Numbered from the stretch's first letter, positions 1-10,600 are shown. The stretch: 64,000 nt of DNA from Prorocentrum cordatum (GCA_963575745.1 CAUYUJ010000337.1:425730-489729); one strand, 5' to 3'. Made by a program: numbers and translations. The notes: a model not told the origin generated them from the letters alone.

Positions 1-7
1 GGACTTC

Positions 8-1057
8 ATGGGCGATCCGGTCAAGAAGCCGACGAGATTCCTGACGACGGCCATCATGCTCGGCAAGAAGCTCAACAGCATCAGGTGTGACGAGCAGCAC
101 GTACACACGAGCGTGATCAACAGGCCGAAGGGAACAGCATCGAGCCTTGGGAACTGGACCAAGGAGCTGGCCAAGACGATCTTGGACGGCATCGAGGATC
201 AGCGGGATCTCGAGAAGCAGCATGGTGGCTACGCCCGGTACGCTAACAATTTCGACGACATCGACTGTGACGAGTTCGAGGCCAACCCTGCGGAGACGGA
301 GGCGCCGATGCACGCTAGCGCGGCGGCGATCTTTAGCAAGCATGGCGAGAACATCGAGATGGCGGAATGGACGGCGGTGCCACCACTCATGCGAGCAGCT
401 ATCAAGAAGATACACGAGAACCATTCACATGGACCCTACAAGGAGTCACTGGTACGGTATCTACAGCATGGTGGAGCTAGCCGACGAGCGGTACAAGCAG
501 CACGTCTCTTCAGATGCACGACATGTGAAGAGCAGGCTCGGACGGCAGCGAGACCTACGGCAGCTCAGCCTAAGGTTAAGGACTTTAACGAAGCCATCAG
601 CATGGACTTCATGATCATACCCGACCTGGACAAGAACATGCACGTGGTGCTTGTTATCGTGGACGTAGCCTCGGACTTCACCGTGGCGATCTACACGTGT
701 CCCGGATCGAGACCTACAGCAGAGTTAGCAAAGAAGGCTTTCGAACTCGGATGGTTTACCTGGGCCGGGCCACCACGCGTCGTGGAGCAGGACCAGGGCT
801 CTACCTTTATGGGCGAGTTCGAGACGCTGTGCAATGACCTGGGCATTGTGATCAACAACGCGGCCCCAGAGGCTCACTGGCAGATGGGCAAGGTCGAGAG
901 GAAGATACGCTACCTGAAGGAGATGGCAACGAGTGTCTTCAGCGCTGGGGAAGTTCGTGGTCAAGATTCGGTTGCAGCAGCAGTACGTGGTATGGCCAAC
1001 GCGTGCAATCAACTTGTCAGCACGGCAGGCTTCTCACCACAGCAATGGGTACTTTGA
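8..1057 (+). CDS. Copia-A Pol, first visible segment: end of methyltransferase-like domain plus integrase
   Basis: The first ~60 residues contain GDPVKKPTRFLTT and match the end of the domain that precedes integrase in Copia-B (GDAIKKPWRIITD there). An HHCC-type zinc-binding region follows around residues 138-175 (paired His, then CTTC). The integrase core carries the DDE triad: D200 in MDFMII, D262 in EQDQGST and E297 in GKVERK, with 34 residues between the last two. The function would be insertion of element cDNA into the host genome. The segment is open at the left window edge, so the listed start is not a real start codon. It ends at a TGA inside the usual integrase motif QQWVL, and the same frame continues beyond it, so this is one piece of a longer polyprotein. 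Confidence 0.85.
   Translation: MGDPVKKPTRFLTTAIMLGKKLNSIRCDEQHVHTSVINRPKGTASSLGNWTKELAKTILDGIEDQRDLEKQHGGYARYANNFDDIDCDEFEANPAETEAPMHASAAAIFSKHGENIEMAEWTAVPPLMRAAIKKIHENHSHGPYKESLVRYLQHGGASRRAVQAARLFRCTTCEEQARTAARPTAAQPKVKDFNEAISMDFMIIPDLDKNMHVVLVIVDVASDFTVAIYTCPGSRPTAELAKKAFELGWFTWAGPPRVVEQDQGSTFMGEFETLCNDLGIVINNAAPEAHWQMGKVERKIRYLKEMATSVFSAGEVRGQDSVAAAVRGMANACNQLVSTAGFSPQQWVL
1055..1057 (+). other. In-frame TGA interrupting Copia-A Pol
   Basis: The frame is open on both sides of this codon. The peptide before it ends QQWVL and the codons after it read A-G-H-R-L-P. Copia-B has QWVLGRGLQLP at the same place, so removing the six bases TGAGCT would restore the expected WVLG junction. This suggests a 6-bp insertion or a nonsense change rather than a natural end of the protein. 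Stop-codon readthrough cannot be excluded from sequence alone. Confidence 0.7.
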
Positions 1058-1081
1058 GCTGGACACCGACTGCCTGCAAGT

Positions 1082-4000
1082 TTGGCGAATCCCGACAACG
1101 ACCCATCAATGGTTTCACGAGTGGCTGAGAATACGTCATTCTGGAACCGACTACACCTCCAACAGATTTGTTCGGAATCCTTTTTCAAGGCAGCAAACTC
1201 ATCAGCATTGAGACGGACAGTTCTGGCGAGGACGAGGCCCCAGCCAGGGCCATTTCAGCAAGGTGATGTATTGATGTTTTGGCGATCTGATAACTTAAAG
1301 CGTAACCTGCATGCACGATGGCATGGACCTGCCCGGTGCCTGGGCAAGGATGAGCACGGCTACTGGCTGATTCACAACAGGATCCCGATCCTAAGTTCAC
1401 CCAGTCTCCTTCGAAGGGCGACTGAGCACGCGGTGACCACCATGCAGTTTACCGACCTGTTTTCAGATGGCGGACCTGCACGTGGACGAGCTGGTCAGCG
1501 TGGTTTTCTGGACCTTCGAGGTGAACAGTATAACCCAGCACGAGATGATCAACAGCCAGACCAGCAGCCAGATCAGCAGCCAGATCAACATCAAGATCAC
1601 CGAGATCCAGGACATCAGCAGCATCCTGGACAGGGCGATGTTCCACCTCAGCCAGCAGGTGGACAAGGTGATGCACCCTCGAGTGCACCGACGACGGCAC
1701 CAGCAGCACCTGCTCAGGGCAACGTGGAGCGGACGAAGCCAGCGGACAGCAGGAAGCGGCGATCGGAAGTGGTACACGATAACGACGTGATGCCAATGCG
1801 TCAGAGGCTGGACGACGAGTACGAAACAATACCAGCTGATCAAGATCAAGCGGAAGAGGACCTTCGAGCACGACTTGTTCGAACGCACCAAGCTTGGGAC
1901 ACCATCTTGGGAGCGGTGGCGGCCAGCAGCCAGGGCAAGACCGACCTGAGGCAGCTGGATAACGTTAGGAACGCCCCTCTCCTACCTGACCCGACACCTG
2001 GATACAAGATCGAGAGGCGGCGGCTTTTCAACTTGGACACCCGCGACCTGGTTCAAGATATCTCGAGAGTGGACTGGACGGCCAACCCTCAGATCATCGA
2101 CGATGTGGTATCGCAAGACCCCATCACGATCATCGAGGAGATCACTCTGGGAAAGAAAGAGGAAGCTGGAGATGGACCAGGAAGTGGCCAACAGCCTGCA
2201 GCAGCCCCGCAGGAGCCTACCAATACTGACGATACCATGGAGGAACCTAAGGAGGTGAAGCGCGGAGGCAAGAAGCACACCAAGAAGGGCCTCAAACTCA
2301 AGCAGACCGAGCGGGACGACGCTCAGGACAATCGAGCTCAGCTTCGAGTACCTGCCAGGATCCAGAGGCACATGGAGGAACGCCAGAAGGCGGAGGAAAC
2401 GGCAACAATACCAGCAGAGGTACCGCAGGATCAGCCGGCTACATCATCGTCAAGTACGCGACAGCCTGCGCAGGGCAAGCGCCAGGAACACCCAGCCACG
2501 ATCAAGGAGTTCTTTCTGGACGATGTGCCGATCAGCATCAAACGAGCCCGGGCACAAATTGGGCCAGTCAAGCAGCTGGCAGAGACACCGCTGCTCGTCG
2601 AGGCGCTCGTGGCCGAGCGGATGTGCAGCCAACCGACGAGAGCCAACAAGCATCAGGAGATCAACTTGAAGACGCTGGGCGACGACAAGCTCAAGTGGAA
2701 GAAGATGCAGCAGGCGGTGGAAAAGGAGTGGAACACGTGGTGCAAGTACGATGCAGCAATCCACATATCAGGAGCAGCAGTCGACAAGGTCGACCCGGAC
2801 AAGACCCTGAGCTCCAAGGTGATCTGGACCGATAAGGATCCCACGACCTTCGAGCCGAAGGCCAGGATCTGTGGAAGAGGCTACGAGAAGGAATTTGACG
2901 ACAAGCTACGACGGGACTCACCTACAGTCTCAGCACAGATGACGTTACTCCTGCGCAGCATCGTATCAAGCCTCAACTTGGACCTAGTCATCGCAGATGT
3001 GAAGGGAGCCTTTCTGCAAGGCAAAGTCATCACACGCGAGCTCTACTTCCGTATCCCGACGAACCTCGGGAAGTGCAACATCCCGGGAGTGAAGGCAGGC
3101 GACCTGCTGAAATTAAATATGAACATATACGGGGCCAACGATGCAGCTCGTGCGTGGTATGTGGCACTACGCGGGACGCTCGTGAAGCTTGGATGGTTAG
3201 GCCTGAGCTTCGAGCCCGCGACCTTCATCAAGCGCAATGCGGAGGGCACGATCATCGGGATCATGTGCCTGCACGTGGACGATTTCCTCATGGGCATCAA
3301 GCAGGACGACCCGGAGGGCGCCAAGATCATGAAGAACCTGCAGAAGGAGATCGACTTTGGTGAGGTCAAGTACGCGAGGAAAGAGCAGGCGACGTTCTGT
3401 GGCCGGGCCTACAAGCAGGACAAGGACGGCAGCATCAACGTCACCATGGAGGCCTACGTGAAGTCGATGCAGACTGTACGTATCTCCGGAGAGCGCAGCA
3501 AAGCACCATATAGCGCCTTGACCCATGCAGAGCATCGTGGACTACGAATGGCAATTGGACTCCCAGTTGGACAACTGCAATGGGCTGCGCGAGTGATATG
3601 CTTCGAGGAGGCCATCGAGGCATCACGACTGGCATCTACGCTGGGAGCTCCGACGGTGAAGGACCTACAGGACGGCAGTGCGGCCATCAGGCGGATGCAG
3701 AAGCGGGGCGACTTGCTGATCAGGTTCTCAGCAGGCCTGAACCTGTGGGAGACCATGGTGATCAATGTCACCGACAGTGCTTTCGACAATCTGCCGAAGC
3801 ACAGATCACAACGCGGACACTTCATCATGCTGGGCGACCAGAAGATCAACGAGGACCACAGTAACAAGTACAAGGTACACTGCATTGGGTGGCAGTCTTC
3901 CAAGATTCAACGAGTGCTGCGATCTACTCTATCGGCGGAGGCCTACTCATGTGCGGATTCAGTGGACATGTTGATATGGACGAGGTCGACCCTGGCGGAG

Positions 4001-5182
4001 ATCCTGTACCCGGAGATGGACATGACCGAGATTGTGCACGACACCTGCCCGGTGAAATGCATTTCGGTGACCGACTGCCAGAGCCTATACGACACGACCA
4101 CAAAGGAGAAGGTCTCAATGACGGACAGGAGGCTTTCTCTGGAAGCGGCTATATTGCGACAGTCACTCAAAGAGGTCAGCATCAAGTGGGTCAAGAGCGA
4201 GCAGATGCCAGCGGACTGTCTGACGAAAGTACTTCCAGGAGGCTACGCGAGGAATATAGTTACAACAAATGTGTGGACTCTTGGGCCTGATGACAGGGCA
4301 CCATCAATACGCGGACGAAAGCTTGTTGGACCAGAGAAGGTGGCAGCCAACAAGGAGGTGGACGAGCTCAACGCGAAGATGGCCAAGTACGTCAAGCAGG
4401 AGCTGTACGATGACACCGGGAAGGACGACGAGGAGATCTCTACGTGGCCGGTGGACACGTACAACTACGTGGACGAGTGCTTCTACGACGATAAGGACGA
4501 GGTTCAAGACGAGGACTACGTCGAGGCATTCTACACGGAAGAGCTAACGGACAACTACCCGATGGAGAGGAGTGGCGCGCAGAGAACCATCCAGACACCT
4601 GACCAAGTTGTAGTTCTGTTTCAACTTTGTACACTTGCAGTGTATGGAGTTTGTCTTTCGATGTCTCCTACGGTGGTGACAGTAGTCTCTATCATCGCGG
4701 GTATTATCATATTCATTGACGTAATCCAGCCTAAGCAGAACGACGACGAGGACACCGCTGAGCCGATGGAGGTGGATAGTTCAAGCAGCGACAACCTGTT
4801 CAAGCCGGAGTTGCCCGAGAAGCCGGTCAAGGTCAAATCCAGGACGGCGAAGGCTACGCCGAAAGCTACGACGACAACACTCGCAGTACGAGCCGATCCA
4901 GAGACCTACGATGATGATATCATGGGAGATGGACCAAGCATGCTGGGAGATAGTGCTCTACTGAGACAGTGGCTGGAGACCATGGGACCGACGATAATCA
5001 GGAGTGGCAAGTACGAGGGCGGCAGCTACGAGACGATCTATACGAAGGACAGGCACTACGCAAATTGCCTAGGACGGTGTCTCAAGCTGGACGCAGACGA
5101 GAGCAGGAGTTATAACCTCGACCCGAGCATCAAGAGTTACATTGCATACAGCATCATCAAGTCAGCAGTGCGTGTACGCTGA
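1082..5182 (+). CDS. Copia-A Pol, second segment: reverse transcriptase, RNase H and membrane/ExoX-like tail
   Basis: It is in the same frame as the upstream integrase segment; the listed first codon is TTG and is not a true start. The first ~400 residues finish integrase and include long Gln/Asp/Pro-rich linkers. A Copia reverse transcriptase follows, with motif A LVIADVKGAFL and the catalytic pair D733-D734 in HVDDFLMG. RNase H motifs are VTDSAFDN, STLSAEAYS and VTDCQSLYD. Beyond RNase H there are about 300 extra residues. An acidic stretch comes first, then two hydrophobic segments (coded by about 4606-4725), then a charged linker, then SGKYEGGSYETIYTKD, which resembles the GKYKG module of the ExoX C-terminal-like family. 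The hydrophobic tail is not part of canonical Copia Pol and is shared in position, not in sequence, with Copia-B. Confidence 0.85.
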   Translation: MANPDNDPSMVSRVAENTSFWNRLHLQQICSESFFKAANSSALRRTVLARTRPQPGPFQQGDVLMFWRSDNLKRNLHARWHGPARCLGKDEHGYWLIHNRIPILSSPSLLRRATEHAVTTMQFTDLFSDGGPARGRAGQRGFLDLRGEQYNPARDDQQPDQQPDQQPDQHQDHRDPGHQQHPGQGDVPPQPAGGQGDAPSSAPTTAPAAPAQGNVERTKPADSRKRRSEVVHDNDVMPMRQRLDDEYETIPADQDQAEEDLRARLVRTHQAWDTILGAVAASSQGKTDLRQLDNVRNAPLLPDPTPGYKIERRRLFNLDTRDLVQDISRVDWTANPQIIDDVVSQDPITIIEEITLGKKEEAGDGPGSGQQPAAAPQEPTNTDDTMEEPKEVKRGGKKHTKKGLKLKQTERDDAQDNRAQLRVPARIQRHMEERQKAEETATIPAEVPQDQPATSSSSTRQPAQGKRQEHPATIKEFFLDDVPISIKRARAQIGPVKQLAETPLLVEALVAERMCSQPTRANKHQEINLKTLGDDKLKWKKMQQAVEKEWNTWCKYDAAIHISGAAVDKVDPDKTLSSKVIWTDKDPTTFEPKARICGRGYEKEFDDKLRRDSPTVSAQMTLLLRSIVSSLNLDLVIADVKGAFLQGKVITRELYFRIPTNLGKCNIPGVKAGDLLKLNMNIYGANDAARAWYVALRGTLVKLGWLGLSFEPATFIKRNAEGTIIGIMCLHVDDFLMGIKQDDPEGAKIMKNLQKEIDFGEVKYARKEQATFCGRAYKQDKDGSINVTMEAYVKSMQTVRISGERSKAPYSALTHAEHRGLRMAIGLPVGQLQWAARVICFEEAIEASRLASTLGAPTVKDLQDGSAAIRRMQKRGDLLIRFSAGLNLWETMVINVTDSAFDNLPKHRSQRGHFIMLGDQKINEDHSNKYKVHCIGWQSSKIQRVLRSTLSAEAYSCADSVDMLIWTRSTLAEILYPEMDMTEIVHDTCPVKCISVTDCQSLYDTTTKEKVSMTDRRLSLEAAILRQSLKEVSIKWVKSEQMPADCLTKVLPGGYARNIVTTNVWTLGPDDRAPSIRGRKLVGPEKVAANKEVDELNAKMAKYVKQELYDDTGKDDEEISTWPVDTYNYVDECFYDDKDEVQDEDYVEAFYTEELTDNYPMERSGAQRTIQTPDQVVVLFQLCTLAVYGVCLSMSPTVVTVVSIIAGIIIFIDVIQPKQNDDEDTAEPMEVDSSSSDNLFKPELPEKPVKVKSRTAKATPKATTTTLAVRADPETYDDDIMGDGPSMLGDSALLRQWLETMGPTIIRSGKYEGGSYETIYTKDRHYANCLGRCLKLDADESRSYNLDPSIKSYIAYSIIKSAVRVR

Positions 5183-5895
5183 TCCCCACTACTACATATG
5201 TGACGATATCTTGAAGCCAGCCAAGGCAGTGGCTCAGATGTGAAAGGTGGTGAGGATGATGAGTGATTTGGATCGCTATTTACAGATGCCGAGTGAAAGC
5301 ACCCCCTCAAGAGCTCAGGTAAAGATTTTATATCTTGATATCTGTTGCTCGGTGCACAGACCTCAGGTAAAGGCGTTTCTATATGTTGCTCATTGCGTGG
5401 ATTTCTTCTATCTTAGTATATGTTGCTCGGTGCGTTGATTTCTTTTATCTTGATATCTGTTGCTTGATACACGGACGGTAGTTTGACAGTTCGAGCAGAG
5501 AATATTGGATTTCTTGTATTTGATATCTGTTGCTTGGTGCACGGACGGTAGTTTGACCGTTTGAGCCGATAATATTATTGAATAATCTAGAAGCTTGCTG
5601 CCGAATGTGCCAAGGCATTCTTTAGCAACGTGTCCTTTTCCTGTGTGAAAGTTGTATTAGCAATAATGTGAGATGTATGATGATGTTTAGAATTATCTAT
5701 GTTGCTGCTCTCGCTCGCTCACGCTTGCGCTCTCTTGTTCACTATTGCCGTGTTTTGGCTTGGACCCGCCAGCTGTGGCGGGAGGGTGGACGCACCTATC
5801 GAACGCTGAGTTTGATTCGGTATAAGATATCCTATCATCTGCCTGTTTCTTCTTGCATCAAGAGGTTGTGGGTGGAGAGATTTGGATCAAAATTT
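5183..5895 (+). other. Copia-A 3' non-coding region and presumed 3' LTR, with internal repeats
   Basis: No coding sequence is visible. A purine-rich run at 5243-5263 is followed by TG at 5264, a plausible polypurine tract and LTR start. From 5325 to 5570 a motif of the form TTGATATCTGTTGCTCGGTG recurs about five times at roughly 35-70-bp spacing, and the last two copies share the extension ACGGACGGTAGTTTGA. Repeats of this kind are often regulatory in LTRs, but that is inference. The right boundary against the satellite that starts at 5901 is not resolved. Confidence 0.45.
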
Positions 5896-5900
5896 ACATA

Positions 5901-6563
5901 TGGGGCCACGAAACGCGTGAGAAGTGTGCCGAATTGAGTGTGCGTGACGCATGCGGGCAGCAACACTGGGGCCTTCGGTGGAGCTCCCTATGGGGCCACG
6001 AAACGCGTGAGGGGTGTGCCGAATTGAATGTGCGTGACGAACGCGGGCGGCACCACTGGGGCCTTCAGTGGAGCTCCCTATGGGGCCACGAAACGCGTGA
6101 GGGGTGTGCCGAATTGAGTTTGCGTGACGCACGCGGGCGGCAGCACTGGGGCCTTCGGTGGAGCTCCCTATGGGGCCACGAAACGCGTGAGAGGTGTGCC
6201 GAACTGAGTGTGCGTGACGCATGCGGGCGGCAGCACTGGGGCCTTCGGTGGAGCTCCCTATGGGGCCACGAAACGCGTGAGGGGTGTGCCGAATTGGCTG
6301 TGCGTGACGCATGCGGGCGGCAGCACTGGGGCCTTCGGTGGAGCTCCCTATGGGGCCACGAAACGCGTGAGGGGTGTGCCGAATTGGCTGTGCGTGACGC
6401 ATGCGGGCGGCAGCACTGGGGCCTTCGGTGGAGCTCCCTATGGGGCCACGAAACGCGTGAGGGGTGTGCCGAATTGGCTGTGCGTGACGCATGCGGGCGG
6501 CAGCACTGGGGCCTTCGGTGGAGCTCCCTATGGGGCCACGAAAAGTATGAGGGGTGTTCCGAC
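5901..6563 (+). repeat. 90-bp satellite array, about 7 copies plus a partial
   Basis: Units start at 5901, 5991, 6081, 6171, 6261, 6351 and 6441, with a truncated unit at 6531. Each begins TGGGGCCACGAAACGCGTGA and ends CCTTCGGTGGAGCTCCCTA. Because 90 is divisible by three, the array is open in several frames on both strands, which produces long but meaningless reading frames. Adjacent copies differ by only a few bases, so the array is recent or homogenised. The core around GGTGGAGCTCCCTATGGGGC also occurs, on the other strand, in the 77-bp array at 13.6-15.0 kb. Confidence 0.95.
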
Positions 6564-6665
6564 ATGGGTGTCGATGATGATGGCGATAACGGCGATGATG
6601 ATGGCGATGGCGATGGCGATGATGCTGATGCTGATGCTGATGCTGAAGATGATGAAGATGATGAA

Positions 6666-6715
<50 letters not shown>

Positions 6716-6855
6716 CGATGAGGAGGCAGAAAGGAGGAGGGGGAGGAGGAGAGGAGAGGAGAGGAGAGGAGAGGAGAGGAGAGGAGAGGAGAATGCGGGG
6801 CGACGTCTCTTCAAAACGAGGACCCAACACAACAGGATGGTTGGGAAAAAGACAG
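6564..6855 (+). repeat. GAT and GGAGA microsatellites plus conserved ~60-bp tail of the satellite module
   Basis: A GATGAT run (about 6570-6720) passes into a GGAGA run (about 6721-6790). A stretch at 6791-6850 follows that reappears on the opposite strand at 13512-13570 next to the 77-bp satellite. The order satellite, purine microsatellite, tail is the same in both places, so this is the end of a composite repeat module and not random flank. Confidence 0.85.
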
Positions 6856-6989
6856 CAAGTCGGGCCGGATGGACCCCTGAGAGGGAGAGCTTCACGAGAA
6901 CCTCAGCTGCCCCCTAAATGGCCCCAAGAGAGCTCCAAAGCATCCAAGAGGTTTCCAGAAGTGAACATTTGCGTATGCACACGCCTCTT

Positions 6990-7365
6990 ACGGTTGAATC
7001 GTCGTCGTTGTCGTCGTCGCCGCCGTCGCCTTCCTCCCCCATCCTTCCACCGGTTCCTCCTCCCGACGTTTCCTCCTCCTCGTCCTCCTCCTCCTCCTCC
7101 TCCTCTTCCTCCCACCTAGAGGTCGCAAAACGTTGAGCAGGAAAGATTCCTTCCGCATGCCTTCGTCCTCCTCCTCTGCCGCCTCCTCGTCCTCGTTCTC
7201 CACCCGCCTCCTGCTTGTCGTTCTCATCTGCCTCCTCCTCCTCCTCCTCCTCCTCATCCTCCCCCCTTCTTCTCCTCCCCCCTCCACCTCCTCCTCCTCC
7301 TCCTCCTCCTTCTATTCCTCCTCCTCCTCCTCCTCCTCCTCCTCCTCCTCCTCCTCTCCCTGATT
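6990..7365. repeat. Interrupted TCC/TCG trinucleotide array
   Basis: Almost continuous TCC, TCG and CCT triplets. Reading frames here encode poly-Ser on one strand and poly-Glu/Gly/Arg on the other and are not genes. Confidence 0.9.
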
Positions 7366-7836
7366 CGGCAAGGCCGCGAAACCGCAGTTGATTCACTCCA
7401 AGGTCTGCGAATGGCTGATCAACAATTTCGGTGTGACGGTTTCCCTCTCGGTGTTCCACTGCATGCTTCTACACATCCCTGGTCAGTGCAGCTCGTCTGG
7501 GCATCGCTGCTGGATGGGCTGGGGGGGTACGCGAAGCGTCAAGAATGCCATCAGCAACGCTTCGCCAAAAACATGATGGGGATGGTACAAGGAGAGTACT
7601 GCTGAAGAGAACTGCGTATGTAATTGAATATGCAAATGGCTGGCGATGGACTGGCTGGTCACGACTGGACGAGCACCCGAAACGAGTGAGACCCACAGAC
7701 GAGCGTCAGAAAACATGTTGCGGACATTCACCCCCTTCCCTCCCAAGTGGCATCTGGGTCCAAACCACGGCTGCACAAACCCCGCAAGCAGGGACAGGAG
7801 TGATGGGGATGGTAGCTGCGTTTCTTCAAGGGTTGG
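7366..7836. other. Unique DNA, no gene recognised
   Basis: I see no coding-like frame, repeat or RNA gene that I can support here. Confidence 0.5.
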
Positions 7837-8095
7837 ATGGGTCTGCCGAAATTTCGCCTGGTGGGCCGCCGTGGGCGCCTCGTGGGCGCCCCGTGCACTG
7901 GCTGGGTCTGCCGAGGTTTCGCCTGGCAGGCGGCCGTTGGCGCCTCGCGGACGCCCCGTGCGCTGGCTCGGTTTGCCGAGATCGTGCCTGGTGAGCGGAC
8001 GTGGGCTCCTCGCGGGCGGCCGTGCGCTGGCTGGGGCTGCCGAGGTTTCGCCTGGTGGGCGGCCGTGGGCGCCTGGTGGGGGCCCCGTGCCGCTT
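7837..8095 (+). repeat. Degenerate ~66-bp tandem repeat, about 4 copies
   Basis: A phrase of the form CTGCCGAGGTTTCGCCTGGT recurs near 7840, 7906, 7972 and 8036, each followed by a GGCGGCCGTGGGCGCC-like stretch. Copies are diverged, so this is an old minisatellite. Confidence 0.75.
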
Positions 8096-8290
8096 GCACC
8101 ACATGGCTTGCATGACTTTGCTCGCGCTACATATATTAAACCGCGTAGCTTGCACCACGAAACGTTATCCACATTGCTTACGCTACTTGCTTTGCACCGC
8201 GCACAGCTTGTCCCCCATGAATTGCACCACATAACTCACACCACATAGCCTGCACCACACATAGATTGCGCCACTGTTTGGGGCCTAATC
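8096..8290 (+). repeat. Short degenerate repeats around TTGCACCACA
   Basis: Variants of TTGCACCACA followed by a CATAGC-like spacer recur at irregular 20-40-bp intervals. No coding signal is seen. Confidence 0.5.
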
Positions 8291-9720
8291 CGGCAAACCT
8301 TCCATGTTCATAAACAGCGGTTTTGGCCCACGCACTTCCGAGCAACCAGGAATGGACGCTCTCGCTGGGCCGCGGGACGTGCGAAGGCCTGTCAATGTGT
8401 CTCCGGTGACAAATACATGCGTAACCTCATTCCTGATTGCTTGCAGAAAATGGGGGATGATGGCAAACATATGCAAACCCTTGGGATATACAAAGTTCGG
8501 CATCTGGACGAAGACCCGCCCGAGTCAACCCGAGCCGAATTAGAATTCGGGAACGGACCAGGCCCAGGGCTCGGCGCGTCCTGCAGGACAAATCGCCGAC
8601 CTCAGCAACGGTTCGCGAACACGTCCCACAGCAAGGGTCGCCCCCCAGAAAGCAAGGGTAGCTCCTCAGAGTTGCCTGGAGCAGCGCCCATTCTCCTAGG
8701 TGCTCACTCGCAAAGAGAACTGGGGACGTAGAGGGCAACCCGCAGACCATAATCAGCAACGTGGGCGCCCCCGCAATTGGCCATGGGCTACAGTCAAAAT
8801 TGAATGGGTGGATGCGCGGTGTAAAGATGCAAGCCCCTTGTACGCCCACGCCGAGGTTCCTCGAGCGCGGCGGGCAATCGGAAACAACCAAGAATGGACC
8901 AAAGAGGCACGGATGCACGGGTACCCGTGGGACGGTTACCCGTCGGTCGGAATAAGCGGGTAGAACAATGATTCAGGAAGGCATTGGAAGTATATTGGGT
9001 CTCCGCTCACCCTGGAACAACCGTTCGACCCTTGAAGTTGGAAGGCGCCTGAAGCAGGTTGGGCGCCTGGGAGTCCAACAATACCTACTTCCAACGACCG
9101 ACGTGTACCCTTGGGGGTGTTTGATTTTTGCTGGGGGGTCTGATTTGAGCTGTTTTGGAAGGATTCAGGGGGCTCTGGGCCTAAAAGACAACCTTTTCTT
9201 TTTGGCTGGTCTGGGGGGGTCTACAACTGCTTGTCTGGGAGGGTTGTGACCCCCTCGCTTTTATTACGAACTCTGGAGTACCTATCCGTGCCATCGGGTT
9301 CGACTGTACTGCAGCGGTGAGGGAACAATCGAGGGCTGTGCACTTCAATGCTCCGGAAGGCTTGGCCAGGGGAGGGCGGGCCGAGCGCGTGGCTGCCCGC
9401 CCGAGCAAAGCACAACCGCCCCCCCCCCTCTGCTGGGGAGAAGCCGGCTGCGCTACTCGAACAGCGCCACGAAGGAAGACCTCGGCGACCGAATGTAGGG
9501 ACCGTTCCGTCCCGGCACCTGCTATCCCACAATCACCTCGTGATCCCGTAATCACCTCATGCCTGTGTGGCCCCGATGTAGTAGTCCGACATTGGTTTTG
9601 GTCCCAGAATGGTTATGGATGTTCCCTCTCGGGTTGTAGGGCCGCACGTCTGCCCCCTGCGGTGGACCGCGCATCTGCCCCCGCCCGCGCGGAGACTCGG
9701 CGGCGAAGCCCCGGGGGATC
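8291..9720. other. Unique DNA, no gene recognised
   Basis: Frames of 100-190 codons exist on both strands, but none has the GC3 bias or amino-acid composition seen in the coding parts of this window. I see no repeat or RNA gene that I can support. Confidence 0.5.
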
Positions 9721-9721
9721 T

Positions 9722-9855
9722 CCTCCTCAGTCTCCCCCTCCTCCTCCTCCTCCGCCTCCGCCTCCTCCTCCTCATCATCCGCCTCCGCCTCCCTTTTCGC
9801 CTCCGCTTCCGCCTCCTTCTCGTCCTCCTCCTCCTCCTCCTCCTCCTTCCCCCGT
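9722..9855. repeat. CTC/CCT trinucleotide array
   Basis: Interrupted CTC and CCG triplets; peptide frames are poly-Pro, poly-Leu or poly-Arg. Confidence 0.85.
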
Positions 9856-10425
9856 CCACACTTACAAAATATGGATGCTACTCTCCTCTCTCCCCTGATG
9901 ACGTCCGGAAGATATCCGGCCCCCCTCCGCGTACCGTTTTTTTTATACGCGGGATTCCCTTGAAATGGGTTTTCGCTTGGGTTTGATGTTCAACATGTTG
10001 TTGCCGCTGAAGCGCTGGCCCCGTTTCTGCGCCTCTGGTTCTTCCAAATCGTGTTCCCGCTGCAGCGCCGGCGTTTTCGGTCCTTCCAGAAAGGCCCCCA
10101 AATCTAATAAATGCCCCCCCGAAAAACCATCGGAAGTGATTCCACATTTGGTGTCGAAGCGTTCACCTTTGGGGCGGCAGAAGCCCCCCCCCACTTTGGG
10201 GCGTCATCGTTTTCAGGAAGTGTCAAGCGGGAGCTCCGTTTCTGCTTTAAGAAGGCGATGTTGGAAGCAGAGCCAGCGGGTGCTCTCCACCAACCAAGCC
10301 TTGTTTGGAGCTTTTCGGGGAGCCCATGGAGCTAGACATGGAGCAACGACTCCAGACCGGCCCGGGTCTCTCGAAGACGATCCACTCACCCTCCAAGGAA
10401 CCCGGCGCCATGCCACGACATGCTC
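9856..10425. other. Unique DNA, no gene recognised
   Basis: Short frames only, without coding-like composition. Nothing supported. Confidence 0.4.
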
Positions 10426-10429
10426 TGCA

Positions 10430-10600
10430 GTGTTGCGTTCTGCGCCGCTGTGCGATGCCATGCTTTGATTTGCAATGCTTTGTGATACAATGCTTCACTG
10501 CGCAATGCCACGCTATGTTATTGTATGCTACGCTCTGCCGTGCTCGCCTACGCCATGCCATGCCGTGCTCTACCATGCATCGCGAACCCTCTGGCGATCG
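10430..10600. repeat. Degenerate 5/10-bp repeat of ATGC-rich words
   Basis: Words such as CATGC, TATGC and CGATGCCA recur with a loose 5- or 10-bp period. It resembles the better-preserved CATAG and AAAGC pentamer arrays at 36.0 and 39.6 kb. Confidence 0.6.

Larger units (their letters stand above)
1..5600 (+). mobile_element. Copia-A: LTR retrotransposon, 3' part, cut by the left window edge
   Basis: A Ty1/Copia order of domains is visible: the C-terminal part of a methyltransferase-like domain, integrase, reverse transcriptase, RNase H, then a long tail with hydrophobic segments. The 5' LTR, Gag, protease and the first part of Pol lie to the left of the window. Coding runs in one frame from position 8 to 5182 except for one TGA at 1055-1057. 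The right end is uncertain because the other LTR is not available for comparison. A purine-rich stretch at 5243-5263 followed by TG at 5264 is the best candidate for polypurine tract and 3' LTR start. It is probably a slightly damaged, fairly recent copy. Confidence 0.85.

Noticed and set aside
5853-6917. 354-codon plus-strand frame and long minus-strand frames across the 90-bp array
   Set aside because: The repeat unit is a multiple of three, so lack of stops is automatic; the end is poly-Asp from GAT repeats.
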